Source: Membranipora membranacea
Lineage: Eukaryota > Bryozoa > Gymnolaemata > Cheilostomatida > Membraniporidae
Assembly: GCA_914767715.1 (NCBI GenBank)
Contig: OU612069.1
Span: 1,922,001-1,986,000, forward strand
Length of the DNA: 64,000 nt
Reading direction: 5' to 3'
Part shown: in pieces, positions 25,109 through 39,500 of the stretch
How the letters are laid out: every line of letters starts with the position of its first letter
How positions within the stretch are numbered: the stretch's first letter is position 1
The notes under the pieces: model-generated
The model's input: the letters and a program-made list of their open reading frames with translations, nothing else
Told to the model about the DNA's origin: nothing
Database searches by the model: none
Program-made: the position numbers and the translations under genes

Positions 25109-27563
25109 GGAGACAACATCTTATCATCTTATGACTCACGTTCAAACTATATTCATGTCTTTATAGCCATTAGCTACCAATATCTTATTCCTTTTAAAGA
25201 CAGCATTGTTCCATAATACATGTCATATATTATAATATTACAAGCAAAAAACAGAATTCCTGATTTCAAATTTTATGTCGTCATGAATATAGAATTTCCT
25301 GCAAAGAGAGTTGAACCTTAAACCTTCTACACCTCTCATGATTGAAAAAAACTTTGTGGTTGCGAAATAATGACTTGGTTGGAAATTATTATAATGTAGT
25401 ATTTATCCTCTCGTACATAAAGAAAGGACAACTCTAGGGTTCCTCTATCTGTTTTGGTGTTCATATTGTCGATATTACTGTACACTGTGTCATTCATATC
25501 GTGAAGTAAAATATATGAGCAGCATGAACACAATAAACAAATGCGCAAATGCAATAATTTTATTGTCAATTTAGTAATGAGAGCCTTTGTGCAGATGATG
25601 GTTAGGGATCATCCAACAGATTTTTTAGATAAAGTCTGATCAAGCTTCTTCCCCTCTTCTGAAAACCTATCAGTAGTAGGGGAGCAATTCCAAAGCAGGC
25701 AAACGGGATCGAAATTGGATCACAGATCATCAAGGTACAAGCTAAAATCTGGTTTCTTACCATTTAATGCTGGACAGCTCTATTCTATGAACTTTTAGAA
25801 TTTAGACTCTAATCCGTTAAACTCTATCAGTGAGAATATCAGGGGGAAGGTCTAACAACCGAGCTCTTCTGAGTGACAGATTTAGGGGCAACATGTAAAA
25901 ACATACAACGATTACAGGGAAGACATTTTTAAATAACCTTGTAATTTTCATGTTTACTACAACAGCATATCTTGGCAGGTCCTTGTGGGAAGATGAAAAT
26001 GAAGATATAAATGAAATGAAAGTGCGCCAAAATCCATGGAGGATAAGCCACAAAGTTACACCAGTTACACAATTCTGACCATAACTCTGACCAGATATCT
26101 GAGCGTTGATACCCTCATGTCTCAAAGAAGCTCCAGCTTTGCTTCAGGTTACAGATGTACCTTAACTAGAACTGATAAGATCAGAGAGAACGGAAAAAAA
26201 GCAAAACTCTTCGGCTCAGTTGGATAGATCATAGCTTAGTTCATTGGTCAGAGTGATGTCCGATCAATTTTGCGTGATGAAGTAACTCCAAATAATTGAA
26301 TTCTGATGAAGGGCAGCAGCCTTGGGTTCAATCAGTTAGTTAATAGCATGCACTCTATGTGCATAGCTTTATCACAGGGACCCGAATATTCTTTTTTTGG
26401 GGTCGCTGTGATGGATTGCGTTACCAGCAATCATCTTGGAAGGCCGACACCTCAGTTATAGCTTACATGCATGCTCCACACTTAGTGGCTTTTTTTAAAT
26501 CTCTCCATGCTGAAAAAACTGTTTTACATGTATAATTATGATATGAGTTTATTCAAGAATGAAAAATAATACAAATCTGTTTGGCTTATAGACAGAAACG
26601 AAAAAGAAAGCACGACATTTATAGACACAGGTTTTCATTTTGGAGAAAAAATGTCGTTAATAATATCCTAAACATGCACAAAAGTTTTGACAAGTCAGCT
26701 AAGATTTTCAAAATTAGAAAAAAAATGTAGCGTGATTATTTTGAACTGTTCTATAATTTATAATTGTCATGAAGATAAAACAGTTATTAGAGCAATGAGG
26801 CTCCTTACTCAAAGTTAGCACCACCAAAGAATGGCAAAATATAGCCTCTATCAATATTACAAGTATTTACAGACAGAAAGAGAAGATAATTCCATGTACT
26901 GTAATCATAGTACCTAACAGATCTTGCTTCCAGCCAAAACTATTTAATAGTTTGAGTTATCAAATATGGTATCACATATATATGTGATAGTGGTAATTTG
27001 ATATTGACAACAACGAAAAAAATTAAAGATATCCCCGAGCAAAAAAAAATTGTCAATGGTGTTTAATTAACGTTGGTTTGTGCTAAATAATTCAAGGAAG
27101 ATGGCTAATATATCCATGGTGATATTTTTTTACATGATGTAAATGAATTCAGCGAAACCTGACATGTTACAATTTACTTCCTCAGTATTAAATTTCATTA
27201 TGGAAAATAAAATATCCTAGTTAGCATAAATGGGGTAAATGTTGGCTTTGCGGGAAATCTAAAAAAAATGCTTAACAGGCTTGCTCCTCACAAATATTTC
27301 AGCACAAAAAGAATAGTACTGTGTGCGCTGATAGGTCACCTTCACACTTATTCAACAGTAGCCCACTTTTAATGAGACTGTGGACGGTAATTCAGAATTT
27401 CACATGATGGTAACAATACACGTAAACTTTTCTCCTCATAATATCTGAATTTGGCACATTGAGGGGATCCTCTTTATTACTTGGTGATAACGATATTCCA
27501 CCAATACCTATACCAGCCATAGACGATATTCATCAGCTTAACCATATTCGTCCGAGCATATTG
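25109..27563. other. Convergent intergenic region, no gene seen
   Basis: These 2.45 kb separate the stops of AKAP14 and the LRR gene and must hold both 3' UTRs. On the minus strand a polyadenylation signal AATAAA (27478-27473) lies about 87 nt past the LRR stop. A near-palindrome sits at 26958-27003 (TATCAAATATGGTATCACAT pairing with its partner). Open frames here (for example minus 26125-25817) look like chance. Confidence 0.6.
27473..27478 (-). terminator. Polyadenylation signal of the LRR gene
   Basis: AATAAA on the minus strand, 86-91 nt beyond the TGA at 27564, in a suitable position for a short 3' UTR. Confidence 0.55.
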
Positions 27564-30500
27564 TCAGTGTATGGTTGAGAATATTACTAATAAACTAAGA
27601 GTCAATAGCCCTAGGCCCAATGTAGCAGTAAGCGGGGCGCTTGACTCGACAGCCATAACCTCCTCGATGTATCTCTCCAAAGCTTTGACTCTGGGAACTC
27701 TGGTATCTAGCTTGCCGCAGCCCATATATCTGTGTGAATATAAAAAAATTGATAAATTATCATCTCAAAGCAATACGTATATTACGGAAGTTACTCTACA
27801 AAGAATCAAGTTGAGACAACTCCTCTCACCATACTCCCTGTACTTACATTTCACCAGAGAGTTTGGGACAACTCCCTGGTTTTACCCTATTTCAATATGT
27901 ACAAACGATTATTTTCAATCAGACTCAAATCTCGTGTTACAAGACTTCTCCGGCCACAAAAGCATTCCCAAAACCATCTTATCAGATGGTTGCAATGGAT
28001 TGCAAGATGCCTGAAATGAGAGTGATAATAGGTGCCCATTGAAGTATTTAATAAAGTATTAAAAAAAAGAACTATAAATAGGAGTTGCCCACTCACGTTT
28101 CTTCTTCATTGCAGCCCATAGTTGTTTTGTCAAATTCGAACGGGCTCATATCCTTGTACTGGTAAGGACTGGCGCATCTGAGCTCCTTAGTCTTATCTCT
28201 GCTCGTGTTCACCGACAGCTCGACCATCCATTGTAAGTTACAGTCACACCTGAAGGGACTCCCACCCCAGTTCACTGAATTAACACAGTCTAAACCTTCT
28301 AACACCCCGCAGCGTATCGTACTGATCTGTGTATTCTTCAGTCTGATGTCTCTGACTTTCCCGATGCCTACGAAGGCGTTTGGCAAAATCTCTTTTAAGT
28401 CTGAACTATGGAAATTGATTGTGGTGACATTGTTGACTCCATAGAAGGCATATGCCTCAATCTTAGTTAGCTTACTGTGGGTGAATGAGATAAGGTGAAT
28501 GTCTCTGAGTCCTTGCAATGAATAACTTTTCAGTCGGCTTGCAGTAACAGCATTGAAGTTGACTGTTTTTATTGAAGACACATTTTTGAATGCATTTATT
28601 TTGATTTCTTCGAGGCGATTTCTCTCTAAAGAGAGCAGATCCATATCTTGTAGTCCCATGAAAGCGCTGTGCTCTATTGTGACGATGCCGGAGTTTGCCA
28701 GATTTAGTGTTTTTAATGTTGGGATCGCTGCGAAAGCAAATGAGTCAACAGTTGTTATTTCATTGTCTACAAAACAAAAAGTTGAATATTTGATTGATAT
28801 TGACAAGAAGGGACAACTTCAAGATTTTTAAAACACAAATATTTGTGTTGACCAACTATTAGACCAAGTTTGGTGGCCTTTGGTGCATTCGCCTGCATTC
28901 CAAGTTGCTCCCAATTCACTGGTCATGTCGCAGGCGTGACCAGTGGAAGGGAGCAACTAGAATTAAACTTCGTATAGCCAACTATGGATAGTTTTGATTT
29001 GACCAAGGTTTTAGGTAATGGAACTTGCACTGGTATAAACTTTTACCTCCATGATAATTGCCAATTAGACCGTAGGGTTAAGTGAAAAGTTATGTTACAA
29101 TTATGAAACTCGTTAGCAATTTGAACAATGTTTTAATTTGAAGGTAGATACAGCATCGTGTTGTTACAACTTTCAGATTGGGCAGAACAAGGCCTTTAAT
29201 TAACTGCTTGAGATATCCTTGAAACTACTGCTCGATTATTACATGCTTCTGTTAGCCCTCAAACTTGGGGCCAGCAGGGATAGCCAAATTGGCTTGCACG
29301 CCAACTTGTTGGCCAATTTTAGCCACAACTTTATGCGTGGCAAACTTTCCTGTTACAGTTTATGTTTTGTTACAAGCATGCTGTCATGTTAAAAGCCAAT
29401 TTGGCTTTGCTTTGAAGAGTATATTTATTTGGTAATGAGCTCTATTTGCTATAAACTGTCTAATTGAGTTTAGAGGGCTGCGCAAAAGCTGAAGAAAACT
29501 AATGCATTCAAACAGGTTGAGGCCAGGCTATCAGTATGTTGAAAAGATGTTGTCCATTTTGCAGGCGCGAGATGACTTTGCTTTGAATTCGGTTATAAGA
29601 TGTTATCTGCAAGGAATTGTTAAGTGGGCAGAGAGTTACAGGATAGAGTGAAGGTTTTGGGGATTCATGATGAAAAAATACAACCAGAAACTTAATTAGC
29701 GAGAAATTTTTCTCGAGTTCAACTACCCCTGTCTGATTAAATTTGAGATAGTTCCAATAACGTATGTACAAAGTTTAAATTGTTCCAATCAAACAGTCAC
29801 ATAAAACCGATAAGACATAAATAAATGTTCCCAATCTTGTTCTGTTACTTTCTATCTAACACAGATCTAATAGGACCGGCTTCTCTTCATCTATTATAGA
29901 AATAGAACTTCTAGACTTGTGAAGAAGATACTAACCAAAGAAACTGAATGCTTTTTTTAATAATATTATGAGATATTTCAACTGAGATTATTTCCGTCAT
30001 TTCAACGCAATTAACTTTGTAATTAAGAAACTTTTTAAGAAACAGCAATAAGAAATTCAAACTTTGCTTTCAGTGACGTTGACCTACCGTCCAGAATGAG
30101 GTCTCTTATGTGGTTGAGCCCAAAGAAGGCAAACTGTTCTATCCGTCTGATACCACATCCAGTACATGAGAACTTTTGTAAGTTTGGTGCGAACATCGAC
30201 AACTTGTAACTGTAAGAATAACAGTAGATATGCGCGCTATCGGGTAATGTTTATGTAGGCAGCGTTTTATCACACATGCCTTTAGGCAGATGCACACAGG
30301 AATTTTTAAACAGCTGAGCATAGCATTGCAAAAATAATAAATAGTTTAAATTTTGGAAGACAGCCCAACCTAACAAAGTATGTTTCTCTCAGCTTGACAA
30401 GACTGTTGGTCAAACACTTTAGTGTGTTGTACTTATACTACAGTATTTACCTTTTGAGTGTTGAGTTTGATGTTGTTCCATCCAGTAACAGTTCTGAGGT

Positions 30501-33500
30501 GCGCGCTGGAGTGCTGGCAGGCCAGGTTCTCAATTTAGAACATCTCACTATAAGCTGTTGCCCATCCTGAATATAAAAGAGCAACAAAGAAGGTTAACAA
30601 GAAGCTTAAAATAGCAAAACTGATCTACTTTCTGCAAAGAATCTGTTTCCTAAAGCTTTCATATGTTCAGGAAATTTATATTTTTCAAGTAAATAAATAT
30701 TCGGTGTCGAAATGATATTGAAATCATGACATTCTAACATGAGTTAGATACACCAGGAAGAACCCATCCTCTTATCTCAGCTCAACAAAGTTTTTCTGTC
30801 TGGCAAGAGAAACACCAGTGTGTGGCTAACTTCATTTAAATACTGTATGGTAACAGGGTGAAACTCTTACCTCTAATGAACTCAACTTAGAAACTTGGTG
30901 GAAAATTTCCGGAACTTTCATAGAACAGAGATATGATATGGTATGGCCATGATATGGCTATGATATTGATATGGCTATGGGTTGAGTTTTATCACAGATA
31001 TAAAGGTGGCTCTTTCAGTGTGCTTGACCTAACTGTGAAACATGATCAGTACAAAGACAGGGAAAGTGTGAAAGAGAGGCAGACATCACGACTTCTTTGT
31101 TCACATCAGCTTTACTAATGATGATGACATCATCTTTATTATGTTATTAGCTGTTTTATTCCACCAGCGTGGTTGTGTAATGGCTTCAGAGGCTTGTTTG
31201 CTAACCTTGTTGACTCCAAGGGGGAGCTTATTGTAGACTAAACAAGAGAGTATATTCCTATAGTGTTTCTAGACACTATCTATGGACACAGCTATTTGTA
31301 GAGATATGCAAACTGTAAATATTACCCATGGTCATTAGTCATTAGCCTATTATATAATAAATAGTTATTATACTGTCTTGCACCCAAGTATTGAATACAA
31401 CCAACAACAACAACGCTAGTATCATATCGCCTCAGGTATAAGTGAAAAAAAGAACTTGATTATTTCATGTTTTTTTGCAATGCATTGTAACCATTTTACT
31501 GTTATTCTTTTCTTTTGTTCTTTTCTCATATCAGTTGAGTAATCATTAGAAGCAACTACCACAGTACAAATCTGGTAAAACGTTTACTCTCACTGAGTTC
31601 TTGTGAAAATTTATGGCGAACAGACCGAACCTGTCAGCGATAGTAAGACGCCACAGCATATATTGACCTAGCATATGTAAAAGTCTGGTTGTGTTTTTGT
31701 GATTCAATATCATGAAAAGTGAAGAAACAGGACCACCCTGGAGAGTGGAGACTGAATGCTGGCATGAATCATACAGTAATTACTGCTTTTTGTTTTCTAG
31801 AAATATTTGTGGATAATAAACAATAAAACATCTGCTACTGAAACAGACATAAATCGATGTTATAACATGTCATTACATGATGATATCAACACTTATGTGA
31901 CAGGATATGCAAAGAATGTAAAATGTGAGCTGGGACTATGAGACTTTTCACCAGGGAGGGCCTGCTTGCGCTAACAGATATCCTTTCTTGTCATGAACTT
32001 TTAGATCTGCACATTTTTATTTGGATTATGATGTCTTATGGTACAGGAAAGTTTGTGGTTAACTGGTGGTACTCCTTTTGTAACAACACCCTTTGCAACA
32101 CAGATGCTGTTGTAACATAAGAAAGTAGGACTTTTGACTCCCAGTAAGAGTAGACTCCAATAAGAGTTGACCCAACCAACCCAAATATCATGATGTTATT
32201 TATTGGCCGATCAAGAATTATGGTCATAGCCAGGAGCCAATATTGTCTACCTGCAGATTTCAATCATTCATTTTTGTAAAATGTCAAGACATGCTTGACT
32301 TTAATTTGAATTGGGTTTGAACTACATTTCAGTACAGTTTTAACAGCCCGACTGGATCAGGTTTTGTGTTGGGTTTCTTTTGTGTGACATGTTTGTCTCC
32401 AAACTAATTAGGCAATAAAGTCAAGACAGCAAAATCAATTTCATTATGACTAACACTAAGGTATGCAGTGATACCTATTGATTCCCCTGACTCCAATTAA
32501 AAATGTAAAAACAAAGCCTTCTAGCATTGACAAGCAGGTCTTTCTCTTTGTTCATGTTGGATGATCTGATTAATTCAATTAGTAACAGTTATCGTTTAAA
32601 CTAACATATCTACTGTTTGTAATGGATCAATCAGATGTAGATAGTAATTCATAAGCTTCTTTAGTTTCTGAGCACACACTAATTGAACTATTTGGGTTGG
32701 GCAGTTACAAAATTATTACCAATATAGTAACAATTGCTATATTGGTAACAATATTGGTAACAATTGGACATAATTAGTAAAGAAAATTACTATAATATGT
32801 CAAACTTATCCCCTGTCCTTGACATACTGACACATTGACCACTTAGTAGTCCAGGCATGTATGTCTAGGTATCAATTACATGCTAATTAATGGCCACTTG
32901 TACAATAAATAATTTATTAATTTGATTAGGAGGTGTATCAAAACAGCCCTTTCTTTTACAGAACGGGTTATAAAACTGCCATTGATTCCAAACAGATTTC
33001 CTTTTCCATAACTCTATCTCATAGTGAGGATATATCCTAACTATGTGACCCTATCCTTGTCCCATGAACTTTTCACCCTACTCTATCTAATAGATGGACT
33101 TACAGTAGGACAAGGAGACTTAGCCCCATATAAGCTTACAGGACTATTATTATTATCAGCGGTAAATACCATATATAAATAATACATAAATATTTTGCCT
33201 GAACTCGATCCAGATGCATTGATAAAAAATTGAGACCTGAAACCCCTCGGTTGGACACCACAAAAAATAATTCTTCAAAGGTTTTGCTGGTATAACTTTG
33301 AATGCACTTGATATGAAAACAGAGTAGGGTTACACCACAACCTGACTCGGTGTTGGGGTCATACAATCAGTGTTTTGCGAAGTTTTCTAAACTCCCTTAC
33401 GCAAGCAGGATGAAAATTTGTAATTTGGGTTCGTCTTCTTCCGACAAGCCGATATGATGGAGTTTATCCGTCAATGCCACCAGCACTGGAGCGGGCAAAA

Positions 33501-36500
33501 GTAAGTTGGAGGGGTTAAAGCTATAACATAGCAGTAATACTTTTTTAGAGAAGGATGTACCTTCCAGGTGATTGAACTCAAACTCGAGCATGTCTAGCAT
33601 TCTCGTGTTAGGCTACCTGAACTAATTTCAATGAAACTCAATTAGGCTGAAAAGTCTCCTGGGCATAACTCGGAAACTGATACAGCAGCTGCGTTCCATG
33701 TGATAGATGGTGAGTGAGGTGCACAGTATCTACCTTCATTTAAATGTAGTCTCAAAAAAACAGAAAACTTGTGAAAACAGTGCTTGAAGCGTCAAACCGG
33801 TCACGTATCGAATCAACCGATTGAGTGCTGCGAATAACCAGTTCTGACATGGTTGTAAGAGTTTAGCCTACTAAATTGTGTTGTAAGACAACACAATACC
33901 TCTTCTCTGTAAACACCCAGCAAGCTAGTCATGTTGAGCATCTTAATCCTCACTCCCACACTCAATGTGTCAATCACAATTGATTTTATCAAGTGCAAAG
34001 TGGATTAGCAAAATGGACAAAGCGGAGATAGAGATTTGATGGGATTAAGCTCAAAGTCTGCCTGTAATCCTGTTTTACAAGCTCAGCCAGTGTTAATCAC
34101 AAGATTCAGGGGAATCAGTGAACTTTGCCAGTGATTCATGAGGAGCAGACAAGTGCAGCTCTGAGCACTCATCTGTAGATTGACCCTGGGCTGTTATGTG
34201 AGAGAGTCACACTAATACTCACTCAGCATACTGTCTGAGAAGCTCAACATGCCAGACAGTAAATATGTTAAGCTATTGCAACCAGAATAAGATGATGGCG
34301 CCCTGAGGTACTGAGTACATCTGTTGTTATTCATCATTGATACCAGGAGAACATCCCTACCACATAATCATCAGCTCCCTTCAGGAATATATTATCGAGC
34401 CTGAGATGTGCGGAAGCTATCCTAATTGATATTCTGGTGCCCTGGCAACCACCCAGGAGGATGGATAGTGGGACACTTCCTGCTCAGCATAAAAATTGTT
34501 GTGCTTTGTGTAGGATATCAAAATTTGGTAAGCGCACAACCCTCCTGGCCAGAACTTAAATTAAGCACATTCAGTTTTTAGTTGATTTTTTCTTGGTCTT
34601 TGAAACAAGGAGTTTGTAAATAAATGTCAAGTTGCTGGAAAGATATTTGTCACAAACCATTGGAGTTTGAACAGTTCTTCATTGTAGAAGTATTTAGAAA
34701 TGAGGAAGAAGCTCCTCTAGATATCAGTTTTTTTTGCGATAGTTACCATGACAACGTGACACACCATAACGTAAAACCTTGCGTCATTGAAGCTCAATAG
34801 ATCTTGTGCAATAAAATAAATTGTCGTCTCCCATTGGATCAATTAGGCTTTAGGATACTATTATGATAATTTGGAAATTATAACAAATCTTACAGAGGGG
34901 TTTCTCTGATTTATATGCATAAACCTGCTCATTTACCATTGATTTACTATCAATAAACCAATGAATATTTAAATGTTCACATCTAAGAAAAAGGAAGTCT
35001 TGCTTCTATTATTATCTTAGTATCTTTGGTATTATGGGTTTTGACAGAACTTTGCTATTGCTCAGAGCACTGGTATTGTACGAGTAAGAGCACCCGCTCA
35101 AACTTTTCCCGTAACTTCCTAAACCATTGGCACACATAGCCATCCTTCTGGCTACCAGACCTTAGATCATGAGGACCCAACACTGTTGCTGATAAAGATC
35201 ACATCAGTTCGACCAGGGAGAATGGTCCGACCAATTAAGTATCTTAGGAGATTATCTAAGCTGTGCTTTGATGAAACAAGAGTCAAGCAACCAGAGCAAA
35301 CAGATATAACTAAACAGATTGGACCAGATGTGATTTATGTTTGATCCATGTCAATCACAAACGATATATTATCACTGAGTTAGGATATATCCTTACTCTG
35401 TGATATTATTACAGCGCTTGAGATGAAAGGGGCAATATATAACATACAGAAGTCATTCTATAGCAGTAAGATGGTAGCTCTGTAGCCTATCATAACGCAG
35501 TATCAACACCTGCGTTGTATTCCATAGCACAGGGCAATGTTTACTTTTTCAACTGTTTAGCAGAGTTCAATGTTACCACATAGATGAGGTTATTGCCTCT
35601 GGTGGTAGACTAATGATGGGGTCTAAGACCATAATTAAGTACGATGGCTAGCGCTAGCTCAGCTCTGTTTAGGTGCCGGACTGCAAGCTGATGCAATTTG
35701 ATTGAGATTGTTACCACGCTTGAACAAAACAAGGGCAAGTGGTGTATGTTTTGAGCTATAAGATTATAGCTTTGCGCAGACCTAGATTCATATCGACGCC
35801 AGTGTAAAACACTGGTAAATATCCTTGAGTAGCCAGAAGCGCATCTCAAGATGAGTTACCATGTGGAATGTTCAGTTACATGTTGCTTTTTGAAAGATTA
35901 GCCTCAACAAAATGTCTATGCATATATATTATAGATAGATGAATGAAATCCCAAGCAAGTGTGTACAAGGCACTGTCTACCTTACTTTCGCTTTGTAATC
36001 AGCAGTCGGGACTGTCACAAATTTGACAGCGTGTGCTGTCATTGAATTCTGAGGTTTTTTCTATGAATGAGATGCGCTCAATTATAAAATAGTCAGACGC
36101 TGGGTGCATAAAAATCGAAATTATAAAGCAAAAGAAAACATTGCGTGTATTGTCTGCGAGACAATGGCATCTTTTGAGGTCTACTGCCAAGCGATTGTGC
36201 ATTGACACCTTTTTTTATTCCTCATATAATAGAGTTTTGTTGATGAGATACGAATCTACATTACTGTAAATATTGTAGAACTGTCTTTTTTATGATAATC
36301 AGATGGGTTCTTGTAAATAAGATGCTTCAGCAGTATAGGCCTGCCTACACATGCAGTATTTTCCATAGGATTGGGAAACTTTAAGTAAGCCAAGCTTTGC
36401 TGGCCGTACTTTGGATAGAACAAACATGTTTGTTAGCCCAGCTGAAGCATCTGGCAGATCAAACCTGGCTATCCTATGCCACTGACCGTACTAAAAGTGC

Positions 36501-39500
36501 CCCAATCATATGGCAATAAAAGGTTTAGACTTGAGAGCAAAACAATACCAGGATTTTAGTATCTATCATAGACTACCAGCACATAGTTTTTACACCTGAT
36601 AAGAGAGACAGTCATGAACAGCAGAGAAACTCCCAGACCCACTTCTTTTGTATTCTGGTATCATATAGTCTCTGGTATAACTACAAAGTTCATTTCATGT
36701 CAAAGAATGAGTCATCTGTTTCTGCACAATGCTTTGAGTTGTTTTCTCAACTCAAGTGATGACAGTTTTAATTCCTGTTTGAAAACACATGCCATGTATA
36801 TACCAGTATCTGATTTCAAAAGCTATGTAGCAATGAATCAATCAGCAAGAACTGTCAATTGTGACTCAATAAATCTGAGACATTGTTTTGAGTTTGTGGG
36901 TAAATATTTCACTACCTCTGTCGTGTTTGACGTCAGATTGTCAGAGAAGCTTCAGATATTTCTAGAGCCTGGGACAATCTTGATGCGTACTCATGACGGG
37001 TTAAATTGATCATAAAAGTTCTTTCATTGTCCTCATGCTAGTGGGAAGCGTGAAATAGCGAGGTTCAGTTATAGCGATGACCCTGTGGGATTCAACCAGA
37101 AACCTTGAACCTTGAAATGTTCTCCTTGAGAGAAAGCAATGCACTCTCCCTTCGTTGAAGAGAAAGCGGATTGATTTCTTATTAACGTAATGGACCTACG
37201 TCACTTCTGACAAGGAGTCTCAAACTCCTCGCTTACATCGTATTTTTATCTATTTGTGACACTCTATTATTCTGCTTGATATGGTCCTGCCCTGTATAAT
37301 CATACAATATTGAATGTAGAACTGATAAGATTGATGTAATTCAATCAAAGCCCTTCATTATTAGGCCTCTTGAAAAAGAGCTATCCACTTTTTCCTCTCA
37401 AATAGCCCACCCTCCTTACAAGCCAAAATATACTGTCAGCTCAAAATACCACCCTTAATGTTCTTATGGACATAGGAGCAGAATCCAGGGCTAATATCTG
37501 GACAAGAAAAAAATTATTAGCCACTCGAGTTTGAAAAGTCTAGCCCTATGAATCATTGCATCGATTGTCATGTGGCTAGCTGTTATATTGTAATTCCATA
37601 TTGCTGAGGGTTTAATTTCATCTGCATAATCAAATAAAGCACACAATACGAAAAGCTTTTCAATAACACTCTGTGTGAAATCACTCTCTCCTCAGCCTCT
37701 TTGTTTCAGCCAAGTGGTTGCATAATTTAGCAATTATTATGTCGGAAAATTATGCTGCCAGTACAGTATTTATAATTAAATGAGGCACAGATGGGTAGCC
37801 TCGATCTATGCCTATATACATGACTTAATATAATATTCTGTTATGTGGTAAATTATGATGATAATATTGGTTATATAAAGATCTTTCCGTGATGTCTGCA
37901 AGGAAAATCTTTATTACAATGTCTGCTATACTAAAGACAATGTATGTACTGTACTTGTGTGTATGTATTGTACTGTCTTTGCTAATACTATGGGCCAGGC
38001 AGTCAGTGTAATGCTCTATAAAAAGGCATCACACTGGTAAGATTCCTTTCAAATGGCAAAATTCCACATGAAAGTAATCAAAAAATAAGGAAATTACTGA
38101 AAAACCACAGAACAGTAATGGTGGCTTTGTCATCTAATGATAATAAGTTCATATACCACCACAAAGCAGCCACCGCCCTAGGTTGTGTGTTATATTAATG
38201 TTCTTGGACTGCTGCAGCGTCAGCACTGATTATAGGCCATTAAAGAAGTAAACTAATAGATATGATTCATTGCAAATAAGAATCCATTAGCACAAGGTCC
38301 TGACAGAGAACTCTTCTGCCAAGTGTTATGAGTGAGCTTGTAGAAGAAGGGGGTCACTGCTGTACTGGGAGCTCAGTCTATGCCTGCTGAGGTCTATGAA
38401 AGGTGATTAACCTGAATCTGGTCAGGTATTAACTTGCTGACAGCATTGGATATACTCTCAACTGATCTAATGCAGCTCAAACAGAACAAAGAGACGTAGT
38501 TGTTACTTTATTTGTCTATGAAGGAATCAATCCCAATTCAGCTGTGTTCTACTAATAAAAATGCTGTGCTAGAGTAACGATATATCCTTACTCTGTGATG
38601 ATATTCTTGGCACTATTATAAATACATCAGAATAATATTGCATGGTTATAAATTTGGCATCTTGTTTGACAATGGAGGAAATTTGGAGTGCCAAACAATT
38701 GAAGTTCCTATAGACTTCCAAAAAACCAGAACTTGGAATTTCCAGATCAGGGTGAGGTTTAAATAGAATCAAGCCAAACTTTTTCAAAGATAGATTCTAT
38801 CTGAGAATTGGTGAATACAGAAAACAACTGGTTTGTGGTGTGCATCGAGTGTGTACCATGTGCGCATTACCAGAGATTTATGATAGCACTAATGTTGTTT
38901 ATAGTTGTTGTTTAGATAATCTAAGAGATTGACTACCAGCACCTCATAGCAGCCTTCTGTCAGTGACATAACGTCTTAATGGCGCTGGTTTGAATCAGTG
39001 GTATAAAACAGAATCTGACCAGCCAGACATATTGATAGCTTCTTCATCAGTAACTAATTTGTTTGGCTGATGACCTGCTAAACCAGATTGCTGAATTTTG
39101 CACATATGGATATATAAAAATATCAATACTTAGCAATACAATGCATGATGGTTTCCTATCATGCTACAAGCACACGCACAGAGTCACACTTATTAGTTGA
39201 CTTTTGATGAGAGTCCAGGCCCGTAGTTCTGGGGGGGGGGGACAGGGAGGCACTAGAAAGCTAAATACAGTGGCCTAAAAACATTATATTTGAATAATCC
39301 ATGTTTGAATCAGCTCCTCTGGGATTTCGATTTGTTTATTATATGCCTCAAATTACTCGGGAAGGATCTTACTGGTGATGCTTCTGACTCGCCTCAGACT
39401 TGTCCCTCCCCTTCCATTTTTTCTAAACTACGGCCCTGTGAGAGGCTATCCCCTCATTTGTCAGGATTAGTCATTATTAGTACAGAGTGCCTGGGTGGGC

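Noticed and set aside
25817-26125. 102-codon minus-strand ORF between AKAP14 and the LRR gene
   Set aside because: No recognisable motif, no splice partner, and it sits in the likely 3' UTR zone.
27571-28014. 147-codon plus-strand ORF
   Set aside because: It lies antisense over the last LRR exon and adjoining intron, has no recognisable motif, and the minus-strand reading is fully supported by splice phase and domain order.
36614-37009. 131-codon plus-strand ORF in the LRR first intron
   Set aside because: No domain, signal or family resemblance, and no splice sites that would join it to anything; length is near what chance allows over 64 kb in six frames.
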